The translations under genes were made by a program, and so were the position numbers. Below are positions 17,348-26,039 of a DNA stretch of 64,000 bases, in pieces. Below the pieces are notes generated by a model. It ran no database searches. It had not been told where the DNA came from and saw only the letters and a program-made list of their open reading frames with translations. The stretch comes from Devosia sp. LC5. Its GTDB lineage: Bacteria; Pseudomonadota; Alphaproteobacteria; Rhizobiales; Devosiaceae. Where the stretch lies: NCBI RefSeq assembly GCF_000735585.1, contig NZ_JNNO01000014.1, positions 18,506 to 82,505 on the forward strand. The letters are read 5' to 3'. The first letter of the stretch is position 1; every line of letters begins with the position of its first letter.

Positions 17348-18502
17348 CTAGTAGAACGCGGCCCTAAATGGGGTAACGGCGGCACCCATGGCTGAGGCAT
17401 CCGTGGCGATCTCCGAGACGATCAACTTGGGGCCCGGGCGATTTACGCCATAGCGCGGGCGATCGAAGATATGCGTCTTGTCGATCAACATTTGTGCCAG
17501 GTCCGAGGGCGCCTGACCTCCGAAGACGATGGCTTGGGGGTCGATGACAGCGCGGATGGCGTTGATCATCCGATTATAGGCCGGCGTCACCTCCTCGACC
17601 CATTCGGTGACGCCGGGCCAGTTCGGATCAAAGTACTTTCGCATGTAGCTGATCGAGGGGACTTCGACTCCGTTGTGGTTGAGCCGTTCGATCAGATATT
17701 GCAGTGCCGGGCGGCGCTTGGATTCTTCCGCATCGTAAATGCCGGAAAATTCGCCGGCATTGCCATTGCCCCCGAGCAGCAGTTCGCCATCGCTGATCAG
17801 CCCGCCGCCAAAGCCGTAGTTGAAGCTGAGATAGGCGAAATGCTTGATATAGCGGCCGACGCCGAACATGGATTCGGCAATGGTGCCGGTATTGGCGCCA
17901 TTGTGCACCCAGACCGGACGGCCAAAAAATTCGGCCATCAGGGGCCCGAGTTCGATCAGCGACCATTCGTGGAGCGGCAGGGGCGCATTATAGCGCGTGC
18001 CCCCGACATGATAGCCGGCAATGGCAAAGCCGATGCCGAAGAAACTGTCCGGTGAAAGCCCATTGCTCCGCTGCAGGCCCGCCAATTCCTCGGTCACGAG
18101 GTCGAGGGCCTCGGCCATGCTGGATTCGCGCAGGGGAACGCTGGCTTCGCCGAGAATGCGTCCGGCGAGGTCCATCAGGCAGATGCCGATCACGTCGGTA
18201 TTGACCGAGATGCCGCAACTATAGGCGTGCTTGCCGACAAGCCGCAGGGTCGGGCTCGGCTGGCCGCGGCCGAGGCCCGGTTTTGGAGCGCCCAGTTCGA
18301 CAATGCCCCGTTCGGCCAATTGATCGATGATGCGATAGACCGACTGCTGGGTCAGATCGATATGGGGCGTGATCTCGGATCGCGACATGCCCGGATTGCG
18401 CCAGATCAGCCGCAACAGCGCCCGCTCATTGGGCGAGACGACGCCGCCCTCGGCGGCACGGGAAAAACGCGGCGATATCAGCGCTTCGGGCGAATAGGTC
18501 AT
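17348..18502 (-). CDS. ROK family transcriptional regulator, divergent from ugp operon
   Basis: A 384-aa protein with an N-terminal winged helix (about 20-90; SRSEITPHI, then QSVYRIIDQLAERG) and a ROK domain. The C-x-C-G-x-x-G-C zinc motif typical of ROK proteins is absent; the matching stretch reads GEFSGIYDAEES. Such zinc-less members occur in this family. It faces ugpB across about 200 bases that contain two similar palindromes. It therefore probably represses or activates ugp transcription, which in other bacteria is usually under PhoB or catabolite control. Confidence 0.88.
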   Translation of the reverse strand: MTYSPEALISPRFSRAAEGGVVSPNERALLRLIWRNPGMSRSEITPHIDLTQQSVYRIIDQLAERGIVELGAPKPGLGRGQPSPTLRLVGKHAYSCGISVNTDVIGICLMDLAGRILGEASVPLRESSMAEALDLVTEELAGLQRSNGLSPDSFFGIGFAIAGYHVGGTRYNAPLPLHEWSLIELGPLMAEFFGRPVWVHNGANTGTIAESMFGVGRYIKHFAYLSFNYGFGGGLISDGELLLGGNGNAGEFSGIYDAEESKRRPALQYLIERLNHNGVEVPSISYMRKYFDPNWPGVTEWVEEVTPAYNRMINAIRAVIDPQAIVFGGQAPSDLAQMLIDKTHIFDRPRYGVNRPGPKLIVSEIATDASAMGAAVTPFRAAFY

Positions 18503-18523
18503 CGATCGTCTCCATCCGTCTTC

Positions 18524-18542
18524 ATTACCAAAAGAGTGTAAT
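18524..18542. promoter_or_regulatory. Candidate ROK operator 1
   Basis: ATTAC, nine bases, then GTAAT, located 22 bases upstream of the ROK start. It shares an AAAG(A)GTGTA core with the palindrome at 18633. Autoregulation is inferred. Confidence 0.4.
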
Positions 18543-18632
18543 ATTTCAACGACGAAAGCCCGATTTTGTCGCTCGAACTGCGGCGCGGCGAGCGCGTTGC
18601 CGCAGGCCCCATTGCCACTGTCATGGATTTGT

Positions 18633-18647
18633 TACACCTAAAGTGTA
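18633..18647. promoter_or_regulatory. Candidate ROK operator 2
   Basis: A perfect inverted repeat TACAC-CTAAA-GTGTA about 60 bases before ugpB. Position and similarity to 18524-18542 suggest a shared regulator. Confidence 0.45.
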
Positions 18648-18709
18648 GTAATCCCGTCGTCGGTCGATCGGGGCTCACCGCGACCGCTTTCATGACAGGC
18701 GAGGCAATG

Positions 18710-20020
18710 ATGAAGATATTCACTCTGGCAGCCACGACGGCTGCCCTGATGGCTGGCGCCGGTGCGGCGCAGGCCACCGATTTCGAATTCTGGTACGGCA
18801 ATACCGGCAGCGTCGAGACTGCCATTCTCGCCCAGTGCGATGCCTTCAATGCCGCCCAATCGCAGGACAAGGTCACTTGCGTCGGCCAGGGCAGCTACGA
18901 AGTCTCGATGCAAAAGGCGATCGCTGCCTATCGCTCGGGCAATGCTCCTGTGCTGATCCAGTTCTTCGACGCCGGCACGCTCGATCTGATGCTGTCGGAC
19001 GCCGTGGTGCCGGTGCAGGACATTCTGCCGGACGTCGATTGGGCTAATTATATCGACGGCGCTCGCGCCTATTACGAAACCTCGGACGGCCGCCTTTATT
19101 CGCAGCCCTACAATGCGTCCACGCTGCTGTTTTACACCAACAAGACCCAGCTCGAAGAAGCCGGCATCACCGAGACCCCTAAGAGCTGGGAAGAGATCAA
19201 GGCTGCCGCCGAAAAGCTCAAGGCCGCCGGCCATGCATGTCCCTTCGTCACCGATGGCGACACCTGGCGCGTGCTGGAACAGTTCTCGGCTCGCCACGGC
19301 TTGCCGATCGCGTCCAACCACAATGGCTATGATGGCCTAAACGCCGAATACGTCCTCAACACCACCTTCGTTGTCCAGCACCTGACAAATCTCGTCGAAT
19401 GGCGCAACGAAGGCCTCGTGCGTCTCGGCGTCGATACCAGGGCCGGCAAATATGCCGACGCCTTCAATGCCGGCGAATGCGCCATGATGGAAGGCTCCTC
19501 GGGCTCCTACGCCGCTTCGGCCAAGGCCTTCGAGGGCAAGTACGAAGTCACCGTCGACATGGCGCCGATGTATGAAGACTATGAGCGCCACAATACCCTG
19601 GTCGGCGGCGCTTCGATCTATGTGATGAAGGGCCATTCCGACGCCGAAGTTGCCGCCGCAAAGGCCTTCCTCGACTTCCTGCGTCAGCCCGAACAACAAA
19701 TGGCCTTCACCGCTGCCACCGGCTATGTCCCAGTGACCAAGGATGTTCTCGGTGCGATCGAAGCCAGCGGCGAAGCTGACGCTGCCAAATACGCGACCGC
19801 CGCCATCGGCATCGAATCCATGAACCAGCCGCGCACCGAGGACAGCCGCGGTGTTCGTCTCGGCTTCTACGTCCAGTTCCGCGAAGTCTTTATGGAAGAA
19901 ACCCAAAAAGCCTGGAACGGCGAGCAGACCATGCAGGTCGCCCTCGACAATGCCAAGACGCGCGGTGACGAACTGCTGCGCCGCTTTGAGCAGACCTACC
20001 AGGGCGTCAAGCTCCCCTGA
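18710..20020 (+). CDS. ugpB: sn-glycerol-3-phosphate ABC transporter, substrate-binding protein
   Basis: A signal peptide (about 1-22, cut near AQA) leads a 436-aa type 1 binding protein that matches UgpB: FEFWYGN at the mature start, QPYNASTLLFYTN, and AGECAMMEGSSGSY in the ligand-binding region. The ATG at 18710 (another at 18707) follows GGCGAGG. The protein captures glycerol-3-phosphate or glycerophosphodiesters in the periplasm. It is the first gene of a seven-gene operon, followed by a strong hairpin before ugpA. Confidence 0.88.
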   Translation: MKIFTLAATTAALMAGAGAAQATDFEFWYGNTGSVETAILAQCDAFNAAQSQDKVTCVGQGSYEVSMQKAIAAYRSGNAPVLIQFFDAGTLDLMLSDAVVPVQDILPDVDWANYIDGARAYYETSDGRLYSQPYNASTLLFYTNKTQLEEAGITETPKSWEEIKAAAEKLKAAGHACPFVTDGDTWRVLEQFSARHGLPIASNHNGYDGLNAEYVLNTTFVVQHLTNLVEWRNEGLVRLGVDTRAGKYADAFNAGECAMMEGSSGSYAASAKAFEGKYEVTVDMAPMYEDYERHNTLVGGASIYVMKGHSDAEVAAAKAFLDFLRQPEQQMAFTAATGYVPVTKDVLGAIEASGEADAAKYATAAIGIESMNQPRTEDSRGVRLGFYVQFREVFMEETQKAWNGEQTMQVALDNAKTRGDELLRRFEQTYQGVKLP

Positions 20021-20035
20021 TCCCGACTCAATGCC

Positions 20036-20063
20036 CGGCACGGAGCGCCCTCGCTCCGTGCCG
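20036..20063 (+). promoter_or_regulatory. Intercistronic hairpin between ugpB and ugpA
   Basis: A perfect 12-bp stem (CGGCACGGAGCG with its complement) with a 4-base loop and no T-run. Hairpins in this place commonly protect the binding-protein mRNA so that it is made in excess over the permeases. That role is inferred here. Confidence 0.6.
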
Positions 20064-20088
20064 AACCCTTTCATGTCGGGCCCGAACC

Positions 20089-20982
20089 ATGTCCTCGCCA
20101 ACCCAAGCACTGTTTGCCAATCGCTGGCTGCCGGTTCTGCTGGTTACGCCGCTGGCGCTGCTGATCGTCATCTTCTTTTACGTGCCGATCTTCCAGGCCT
20201 TCTATTGGTCGTTCTTTCTGGAACGCCCGTTTGGCGGTGGCTCGATCTTCGTAGGTTGGGCCAATTTCGCCCGCGTCTTGTCTGATCCGCAATTCTGGGA
20301 AGCAGGCAAGCGTACCGTCATCTTCATGGTGATCGGCTCAAGCCTTGCCGTGCTGGTGCCGCTGATCCTGGCCGTGGCAGCCGATCGTCAATTGCGCCTG
20401 TCGCAGCCCGCGCGAAACGTGCTGGTCTGGCCCAAGGGCGTTGCCGGGGCGTCGATCGGCGTGATCTTCGCCTTCATCTTCAATCCCTTTGCCGGCATTC
20501 TCTCGCCGCTCAACCAATGGTTTCCCGGCATCTGGGCGCCGGGGATCGACGGCACCGACGCCTTCATCATGCTGATCGCCGCCCATGTATGGAGCGGCAT
20601 TCCGTTCAACTTTGTTATTCTGCTGGCCGGCCTGCAATCGCTGCCGCGCACCATGCATCAGGCCGCTGCAATGGACGGGGCAGGGGCGTGGCGGCGCATC
20701 TTCGATGTGCAACTGCCACTGATCATGCCGCAGGTCTTTCTCACCCTGGTTCTCGAATTTACCGAAAGTGTAACCTCGGCCTTTGCTTTGGTCGACACCA
20801 TGACCAAGGGCGGGCCGGGCGGCTCGACCAATCTCCTTGTCTACAAAATCTATGTCGACGGTTTTAACGGCTACGACCTTTCGGGTGCCGCCACCCAGAC
20901 CGCCATTCTCATGGTCTTTGTCGTCCTTCTTACAGGTGCGCAATTCGCCTTTCTGGGCCGACGCATCAATTACGAGCGCTGA
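20089..20982 (+). CDS. ugpA: sn-glycerol-3-phosphate ABC transporter permease
   Basis: A 297-aa membrane protein with about six hydrophobic segments and the EAA motif QAAAMDGAGAWRR. The segment from FTESVTSAF to TKGGPGGSTN is typical of UgpA, and the end reads GRRINYER. It pairs with UgpE, encoded two bases downstream. Confidence 0.92.
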   Translation: MSSPTQALFANRWLPVLLVTPLALLIVIFFYVPIFQAFYWSFFLERPFGGGSIFVGWANFARVLSDPQFWEAGKRTVIFMVIGSSLAVLVPLILAVAADRQLRLSQPARNVLVWPKGVAGASIGVIFAFIFNPFAGILSPLNQWFPGIWAPGIDGTDAFIMLIAAHVWSGIPFNFVILLAGLQSLPRTMHQAAAMDGAGAWRRIFDVQLPLIMPQVFLTLVLEFTESVTSAFALVDTMTKGGPGGSTNLLVYKIYVDGFNGYDLSGAATQTAILMVFVVLLTGAQFAFLGRRINYER

Positions 20983-20984
20983 AA

Positions 20985-21902
20985 ATGGTCGAAAACGCCC
21001 GCTCCCTCAATTTCGTCGCCGGCACCGTGCTGTTCCTGGGCATGCTCTACATCCTGGGGCCGCTCTACCTGACGTTAACCACTGCAACTCAATCCTACGA
21101 GTTTATGTTGCGCAATGGGCTCGTCTGGTATCCCGGCGATCAGTTCTTCTCCAATGTAATCCGCATCTTCTCCGAGACCCGCATCCCCCAGCAGATGGCC
21201 AATTCGCTGGTCGTCGCCGTGAGCGACGCAATCGTCACCTGCGTACTGTCGTTCCTCTCGGCCTATGCGTTGGTGTTCTTTCCGGTCCGTTGGGGCAGCG
21301 TTGTCTTCGCGCTGATCCTTGCCACCATCATGCTGCCGCTCGATATCAGGGTAATCACCACGTATCAGGTCGCGTCAAACATTCTGTCGCCGATCAATGC
21401 ACTGCTCGACATCACCGGCCTCAATTCTCTCATTGCGAACGTCTTCGGCGCGCCGGTTATGCTCGAATGGAGCGTGCTCAACACCCATTTCGGGCTGATC
21501 GCGCCGCTCGTTGCGCATGGCACCGGCACGTTCCTCTTCCGCCAGTTCTTCCTGGTCTTGCCCAGGGATCTGGTCAAGGCGGCGCGGATGGATGGGGCGG
21601 GGCCGATCCGCTTCCTTTTCGATATCCTGCTGCCGCTGTCGCGACCGAGTTTTGCAGCGCTCTTCGTGCTGACCTTTCTCGGCGGCTGGACCCAATATCT
21701 CTGGCCGCTCGTCGCCAGCTCTACGCCCAATATGCAGACCGCCGTCGTTGGCCTGGCGCGCCTTGCGCCCGACATGGAAGGTGTAATGCCCGACTTTCCA
21801 CTGATTATGGCCGGCGCTGTCGTCGTCTCGATAATCCCCCTCGTCATGATCGCCGTGCTGCAACGCTATCTCGTGCGCGGGCTCGTGCTTTCGGAGAAAT
21901 AA
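20985..21902 (+). CDS. ugpE: sn-glycerol-3-phosphate ABC transporter permease
   Basis: A 305-aa membrane protein with EAA motif KAARMDGAGPIRF and the UgpE-like segments GGWTQYLWPL and GLVLSEK at the end. Its stop is followed after one base by the ATPase gene. Confidence 0.92.
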   Translation: MVENARSLNFVAGTVLFLGMLYILGPLYLTLTTATQSYEFMLRNGLVWYPGDQFFSNVIRIFSETRIPQQMANSLVVAVSDAIVTCVLSFLSAYALVFFPVRWGSVVFALILATIMLPLDIRVITTYQVASNILSPINALLDITGLNSLIANVFGAPVMLEWSVLNTHFGLIAPLVAHGTGTFLFRQFFLVLPRDLVKAARMDGAGPIRFLFDILLPLSRPSFAALFVLTFLGGWTQYLWPLVASSTPNMQTAVVGLARLAPDMEGVMPDFPLIMAGAVVVSIIPLVMIAVLQRYLVRGLVLSEK

Positions 21903-21903
21903 G

Positions 21904-22995
21904 ATGAACGCAATCGACACAGCCATTCGCGCAGCGGCTTCGGCCATCATGCTCGACAAAGTCAGCAAATCCTACGATGGGACGACCGAGGTCATTCCCC
22001 CGCTCGACGCAGAATTGCGCGCCGGCGAATTCACCGTTGTCCTCGGTCCCTCGGGCTGCGGCAAGTCCACCCTGATGCAGATGATCGCCGGCCTGGAGCG
22101 CGTGTCCGGCGGCACTATCAGTTTTGGTACCCGGCAGGTGCAGGATCTTGAACCCAAACAGCGCGGTTGCGCGATGGTGTTCCAGAATTATGCGCTCTAT
22201 CCACATATGAGCGTTTTTGACAACATCGCCTATAGCCTCAAGGTTGCCGGTATGCCGAAACCCGAACGCGTCGAGCGGGTCGAGGCGGTGGCAAAAATGC
22301 TCGGGCTCTTCGATCTCCTCGCCCGAAAGCCGGGGCAATTGTCCGGCGGTCAGCGCCAGCGCGTTGCCATCGGCCGGGCTATCGTACGCGAGCCCGGCGT
22401 GCTGCTCTTTGATGAGCCGCTATCCAATCTCGACGCGCAATTGCGGCACGACATGCGCATGGAATTGGCCGAGCTCCATCGCCGTATCGGGGCAACCACG
22501 GTTTTTGTCACCCACGACCAGGTTGAGGCGATGACCCTCGCCGATCGCATTCTCATACTCAATAAGGGCCGGATCGAGCAGTTCGATACTCCTAAGACCA
22601 TCTATCACCAGCCCGCCTCGGTCTTTGTCGCCAAATTCATCGGCGCCCCACCCATGAACATCGTACCCGTCACCGGCAACGGCAAAGTGCTGCGCCTGGC
22701 CGACGGGCAGGTGATGGCCGAGTGCCCGGTTTTCGGCGCGTACCAACTCGGAATTCGCCCCGAAGACATTCTCCTCGGCGGAGGCCCGATCAAGGCCAAC
22801 CTTCGCTATCGCGAAGACTTGGGCTCTCACACCATCCTGGCCGCAGACCTCGGTGGCAATGTTCTCCGCATCGCCACCCCGTTCGGCGCCGATATCGGCA
22901 CGGAGGCCCATCTCTCGCTCACTTTCCCGCCCGCGCGCCTCCACCTTTTCGACGCCGAGACTGGTCGTGTCGTCCCCGGCGCCTTTAGCCAATGA
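21904..22995 (+). CDS. ugpC: sn-glycerol-3-phosphate ABC transporter ATPase
   Basis: A 363-aa ATPase with Walker A GPSGCGKST, Q-loop MVFQNYALYP, signature LSGGQRQR, Walker B VLLFDEP and H-loop FVTHDQ. A C-terminal TOBE-type domain follows. It energises UgpA/UgpE and is closely related in layout to the ATPase at 8009. Confidence 0.92.
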   Translation: MNAIDTAIRAAASAIMLDKVSKSYDGTTEVIPPLDAELRAGEFTVVLGPSGCGKSTLMQMIAGLERVSGGTISFGTRQVQDLEPKQRGCAMVFQNYALYPHMSVFDNIAYSLKVAGMPKPERVERVEAVAKMLGLFDLLARKPGQLSGGQRQRVAIGRAIVREPGVLLFDEPLSNLDAQLRHDMRMELAELHRRIGATTVFVTHDQVEAMTLADRILILNKGRIEQFDTPKTIYHQPASVFVAKFIGAPPMNIVPVTGNGKVLRLADGQVMAECPVFGAYQLGIRPEDILLGGGPIKANLRYREDLGSHTILAADLGGNVLRIATPFGADIGTEAHLSLTFPPARLHLFDAETGRVVPGAFSQ

Positions 22996-23005
22996 AAGCT
23001 CGTCC

Positions 23006-23836
23006 ATGAACTACAGGGATTTTATGTCCGCTCCCGGACGGGACTGCGCCGTCATTGCTCATCGCGGCATTTGGCGGGACGCGCCGGAAAACAGCCTTCT
23101 CGCCATCGAGGCAGCCATTGCCGGCGGCTATGACGTCGTCGAAATCGACGTTCGCCGCAGCGCCGATGGTGAGCTTTTTCTTTGCCACAACGACACTCTC
23201 GTGCGCATGACAGGATGCAACGCGGCGGTAGAAAGCCTTCAGGCAAGCGAACTCACCGCGCTACCTTTGCGCAATCGCGATGGTGGAGCGGAACATTCGC
23301 TGACAGACCAAAAACTTTCGCGGTTGAGCGACGTTTTTGATCTCACCCGCGATCGCATCTTCATCCATCTCGACGTCAAGGACCGAGCCCTGATCCCAGA
23401 AGTCATTGCCGCGGCCCAGGCTGCGAGCGTCGATCAACAGGTCGATTTCTGGAGCGCCCTGCGCGACGGGGATGACTTTGCTTGGATCAGCAGCAATGTC
23501 ATGGCCCATGGCGTGCCCTTCATCGCCAAGACCCGGCTCAACGTGCCGGGCGCCGAACTCCAGACCGAGCTGGCGTTCCACCTCAAGCCTCTGATCTGTG
23601 AAATCTATTTCGACTCCATCGAACAGCTTGCCTCACACAAGCACCGTTTCGCCGAAGCGGGCATCCACCTCTGGGTCAACACGCTCAATGATGTCTCGTG
23701 TGCCGGTCTAACCGACAGTGCCGCGCTCAAAGACCCCGACGCTGTCTGGGGACGACTGCTCGATGCTGGCGTCTCCGCCATCCAAACCGACGAAGCGGCG
23801 GCCCTAAAAACTTATCTCGCCGCTCGCCGCCGCTAA
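23006..23836 (+). CDS. ugpQ: Glycerophosphodiester phosphodiesterase, copy 1
   Basis: A 276-aa GDPD-family TIM-barrel without a signal peptide, so cytoplasmic like UgpQ. The catalytic signature is seen as AHRG, APENS, VVEIDV and a later CHND (His acting with Asp). It would split imported glycerophosphodiesters into glycerol-3-phosphate and an alcohol. The next gene is a clear paralogue, so this is a tandem duplication. Confidence 0.88.
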   Translation: MNYRDFMSAPGRDCAVIAHRGIWRDAPENSLLAIEAAIAGGYDVVEIDVRRSADGELFLCHNDTLVRMTGCNAAVESLQASELTALPLRNRDGGAEHSLTDQKLSRLSDVFDLTRDRIFIHLDVKDRALIPEVIAAAQAASVDQQVDFWSALRDGDDFAWISSNVMAHGVPFIAKTRLNVPGAELQTELAFHLKPLICEIYFDSIEQLASHKHRFAEAGIHLWVNTLNDVSCAGLTDSAALKDPDAVWGRLLDAGVSAIQTDEAAALKTYLAARRR

Positions 23837-23857
23837 TTCTCAACGAAAGCAAGAACA

Positions 23858-24682
23858 ATGACCTACAAAGACTACATCGCCGATCCCGCACGCCGTTGCG
23901 CCGTCGTGGCTCACCGTGGGGCCTGGCATGGCGCTCCGGAGAACAGTCTTGCCGCGATTGAGAAGGCCATAGCCATCGGCGTCGACATCGTCGAACTCGA
24001 CGTCCGCAAAAGCCTCGATGGCGAACTTTTCCTGTTGCATGACGACACCTTGCTGCGCATGGCCGGCATCGACCGCGACGCCGAGACTTTCACCATGGCC
24101 GAACTGCAGGCCATCGCCTTGCGCGCAGATGATGGGGGGCAAGGCCGCGAACTCACCGATCAGCACGTCCCGACCCTGAAGCAGGCGCTCGAAATCATCC
24201 GCGGCCGCATCTTCGCCGACCTCGACCTCAAGGATCGCGATCTCTTCTCCGAAGTTGCCGCCTGCGCTCGCGAAATGAATGCGGCGCCCTATGTGGACCT
24301 TAAGACCACGGTAATGACGCCGGAACACGTAGCTTGGGTGAAGGCGCAGGATATCGGCGGCGTACCCTTCATGGCCATGGCGAGCTTTACAGAAGGCGGG
24401 ATCGGCGAGACCCTTTCCGTTCTCTCCGAACTAAAGCCGTTCATGAGCGAAATCCGTTTCGACCATATCGACACCATCGCGGCCAATCGCTCCGCCTTCG
24501 AGGCTGCTGGAATGGCGCTCTGGAAGAACACGCTCGACATGGCTAATAGCGGTGAATGGACCGACACGGTGGCCCTGAGGGACCCCGACAAGATCTGGGG
24601 TCGCCTTATCGACGCCGGCATCAGCGCCATCCAGACCGACCAGCCGGCCGCTCTCAAGGCCTATCTTGAGAAACGTGCATGA
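23858..24682 (+). CDS. Glycerophosphodiester phosphodiesterase, copy 2
   Basis: A 274-aa GDPD-family protein with AHRG, APENS, IVELDV and LHDDTLLRM, aligned along its whole length with copy 1. The two copies differ clearly in the middle, so substrate preference may differ. Its stop overlaps the start of the phosphatase gene (ATGA). Confidence 0.88.
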   Translation: MTYKDYIADPARRCAVVAHRGAWHGAPENSLAAIEKAIAIGVDIVELDVRKSLDGELFLLHDDTLLRMAGIDRDAETFTMAELQAIALRADDGGQGRELTDQHVPTLKQALEIIRGRIFADLDLKDRDLFSEVAACAREMNAAPYVDLKTTVMTPEHVAWVKAQDIGGVPFMAMASFTEGGIGETLSVLSELKPFMSEIRFDHIDTIAANRSAFEAAGMALWKNTLDMANSGEWTDTVALRDPDKIWGRLIDAGISAIQTDQPAALKAYLEKRA

Positions 24683-25509
24683 ACGAAATCAGCGACGACC
24701 TGCTCAAGGCCCTGGTGGTCGATATGCGAGCGGTGGCAAAGCAGGAAATTCTGCCCCGCTTTCAGGCGATCACCTCCGACACCATGCGCGCCAAGACCGC
24801 CCCCGATGATGTGGTGACCGATGCCGATATCGGCGCCGAGCACGCGCTGAGCCGGCTCTTGGCCCAGCGACTACCGGGGATCGTGGTGGTCGGCGAAGAG
24901 GCGGTGTCCGATGACGGGTCCATCCTCGACCGTATTGGTGCGGCCGAGTTGGTGGCTATCATCGACCCCGTCGACGGCACCTGGAACTTCGCCCATGGCG
25001 TACCGACCTTCGGCTCGATCCTCGCTATTGTCGCCAATGGTAAAACCATAGCTGGCATCATTCACTATCCAGTCACGGGGGATTTTCTCGTCGCCCGGCC
25101 GGGGAAGGGCGCTTGGCACGTCTCGCCCGACGGCGCGATGAGCCGCCTTTCGGTAGGCGAACCCGGGCCGATTTCGGAAATGCACGGCTTCGTTCCGCTC
25201 CATATGTTCGCGCGCGAATTGCAGGCCGAACTGGCCCTACGCGTTTTGCGCTTTTCGCGGACGACGACGTGGCGGTGTTCCGCCTGGGAATATCGGATGC
25301 TGGTGACCGGCGCGATGAGCTTCTGCCTCAATGCTGGTATCATGCCCTGGGATCACGCGGCCGGTGTGCTGATCCATGCCGAAGCCGGCGGCCATGCGGC
25401 GCTGGTGAGCGGCGAGCCTTATCGCCCGACGATAACCGAAGGCTTTCTACTGACAGCCCCCGATCGGCAGAGCTGGGAGGAGGTCAAGAAAGCCCTCTTC
25501 GAGAACTAG
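24679..25509 (+). CDS. Inositol monophosphatase family protein
   Basis: A 276-aa metal-dependent phosphatase with the family motifs: GEEAVSDD, DPVDGTWNF and WDHAAG. In this operon it could remove phosphate from inositol-phosphate or glycerol-phosphate released by the phosphodiesterases. Related enzymes also act on nucleotide bisphosphates and fructose-bisphosphate, so the substrate is inferred only from neighbours. Confidence 0.85.
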   Translation: MNEISDDLLKALVVDMRAVAKQEILPRFQAITSDTMRAKTAPDDVVTDADIGAEHALSRLLAQRLPGIVVVGEEAVSDDGSILDRIGAAELVAIIDPVDGTWNFAHGVPTFGSILAIVANGKTIAGIIHYPVTGDFLVARPGKGAWHVSPDGAMSRLSVGEPGPISEMHGFVPLHMFARELQAELALRVLRFSRTTTWRCSAWEYRMLVTGAMSFCLNAGIMPWDHAAGVLIHAEAGGHAALVSGEPYRPTITEGFLLTAPDRQSWEEVKKALFEN

Positions 25510-25545
25510 TCGCCGGAAGGCACTCAAGACTTCCCTGCAGTTTTC

Positions 25546-25566
25546 ACAGGGTCGCTTTGACCCTGT
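25546..25566 (+). terminator. Hairpin after the ugp operon
   Basis: ACAGGGTC pairs perfectly with GACCCTGT across a five-base loop, 37 bases after the last stop. The following T-tract is weak (TCTT), so this may be a Rho-dependent end or an mRNA-stability hairpin. Confidence 0.5.
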
Positions 25567-26039
25567 CTTGGGACGTCGATTGAATCAGCCGCGCCATTGG
25601 CTAATCCCGGGGGAGGGGAGACGTTCTCCGATAAAATTGGCTTCGATTTCAGCCGCACCCGCTGCCGAGCTATTTTCAACTCCCGCTTCGTTGCGTCGAG
25701 CACTGTGTGCGGCCCATTAAGATGGTGGATGACTGCCAACTGGACGATGCGGCTGTCACGGCCTCAGTGCGGAACTGGATTTCGAGGGCCAGGCGTGCAG
25801 CACGGTATGGTCAAAAAGCGGCGAGCGGCGAACTTGGTGGCGGTCAGCGTCTCGATGGTGGAGCCGCGCGTTAACATAGGTTCAGCTCCGACGTGGGCGT
25901 CGTTCAAAGCCCGCCTTCACTGCTCGGGAGCTTAGCGTCAGGAGGTCCAGTGAGACCATCCGCGCTATGCCGCGAATGGGAAGTCGCAACTGGATTCGCA
26001 TAATATGCGCTCGAGAATGCCTCCTTCGCACAAAGCGGT
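25567..26039. other. Intergenic, no gene recognised; edge of AEP locus
   Basis: About 470 bases without a convincing gene. Its right end carries a 27-base sequence repeated at 32754 on the other side of the aminoethylphosphonate-type genes. Confidence 0.4.
25993..26019 (+). repeat. Imperfect direct repeat, left copy flanking the AEP locus
   Basis: The 27 bases starting GATTCGCATAA match 32754-32780 at about 24 positions in the same orientation, and similarity stops at both edges. It lies 20 bases beyond the stop of the LysR gene. Confidence 0.6.
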
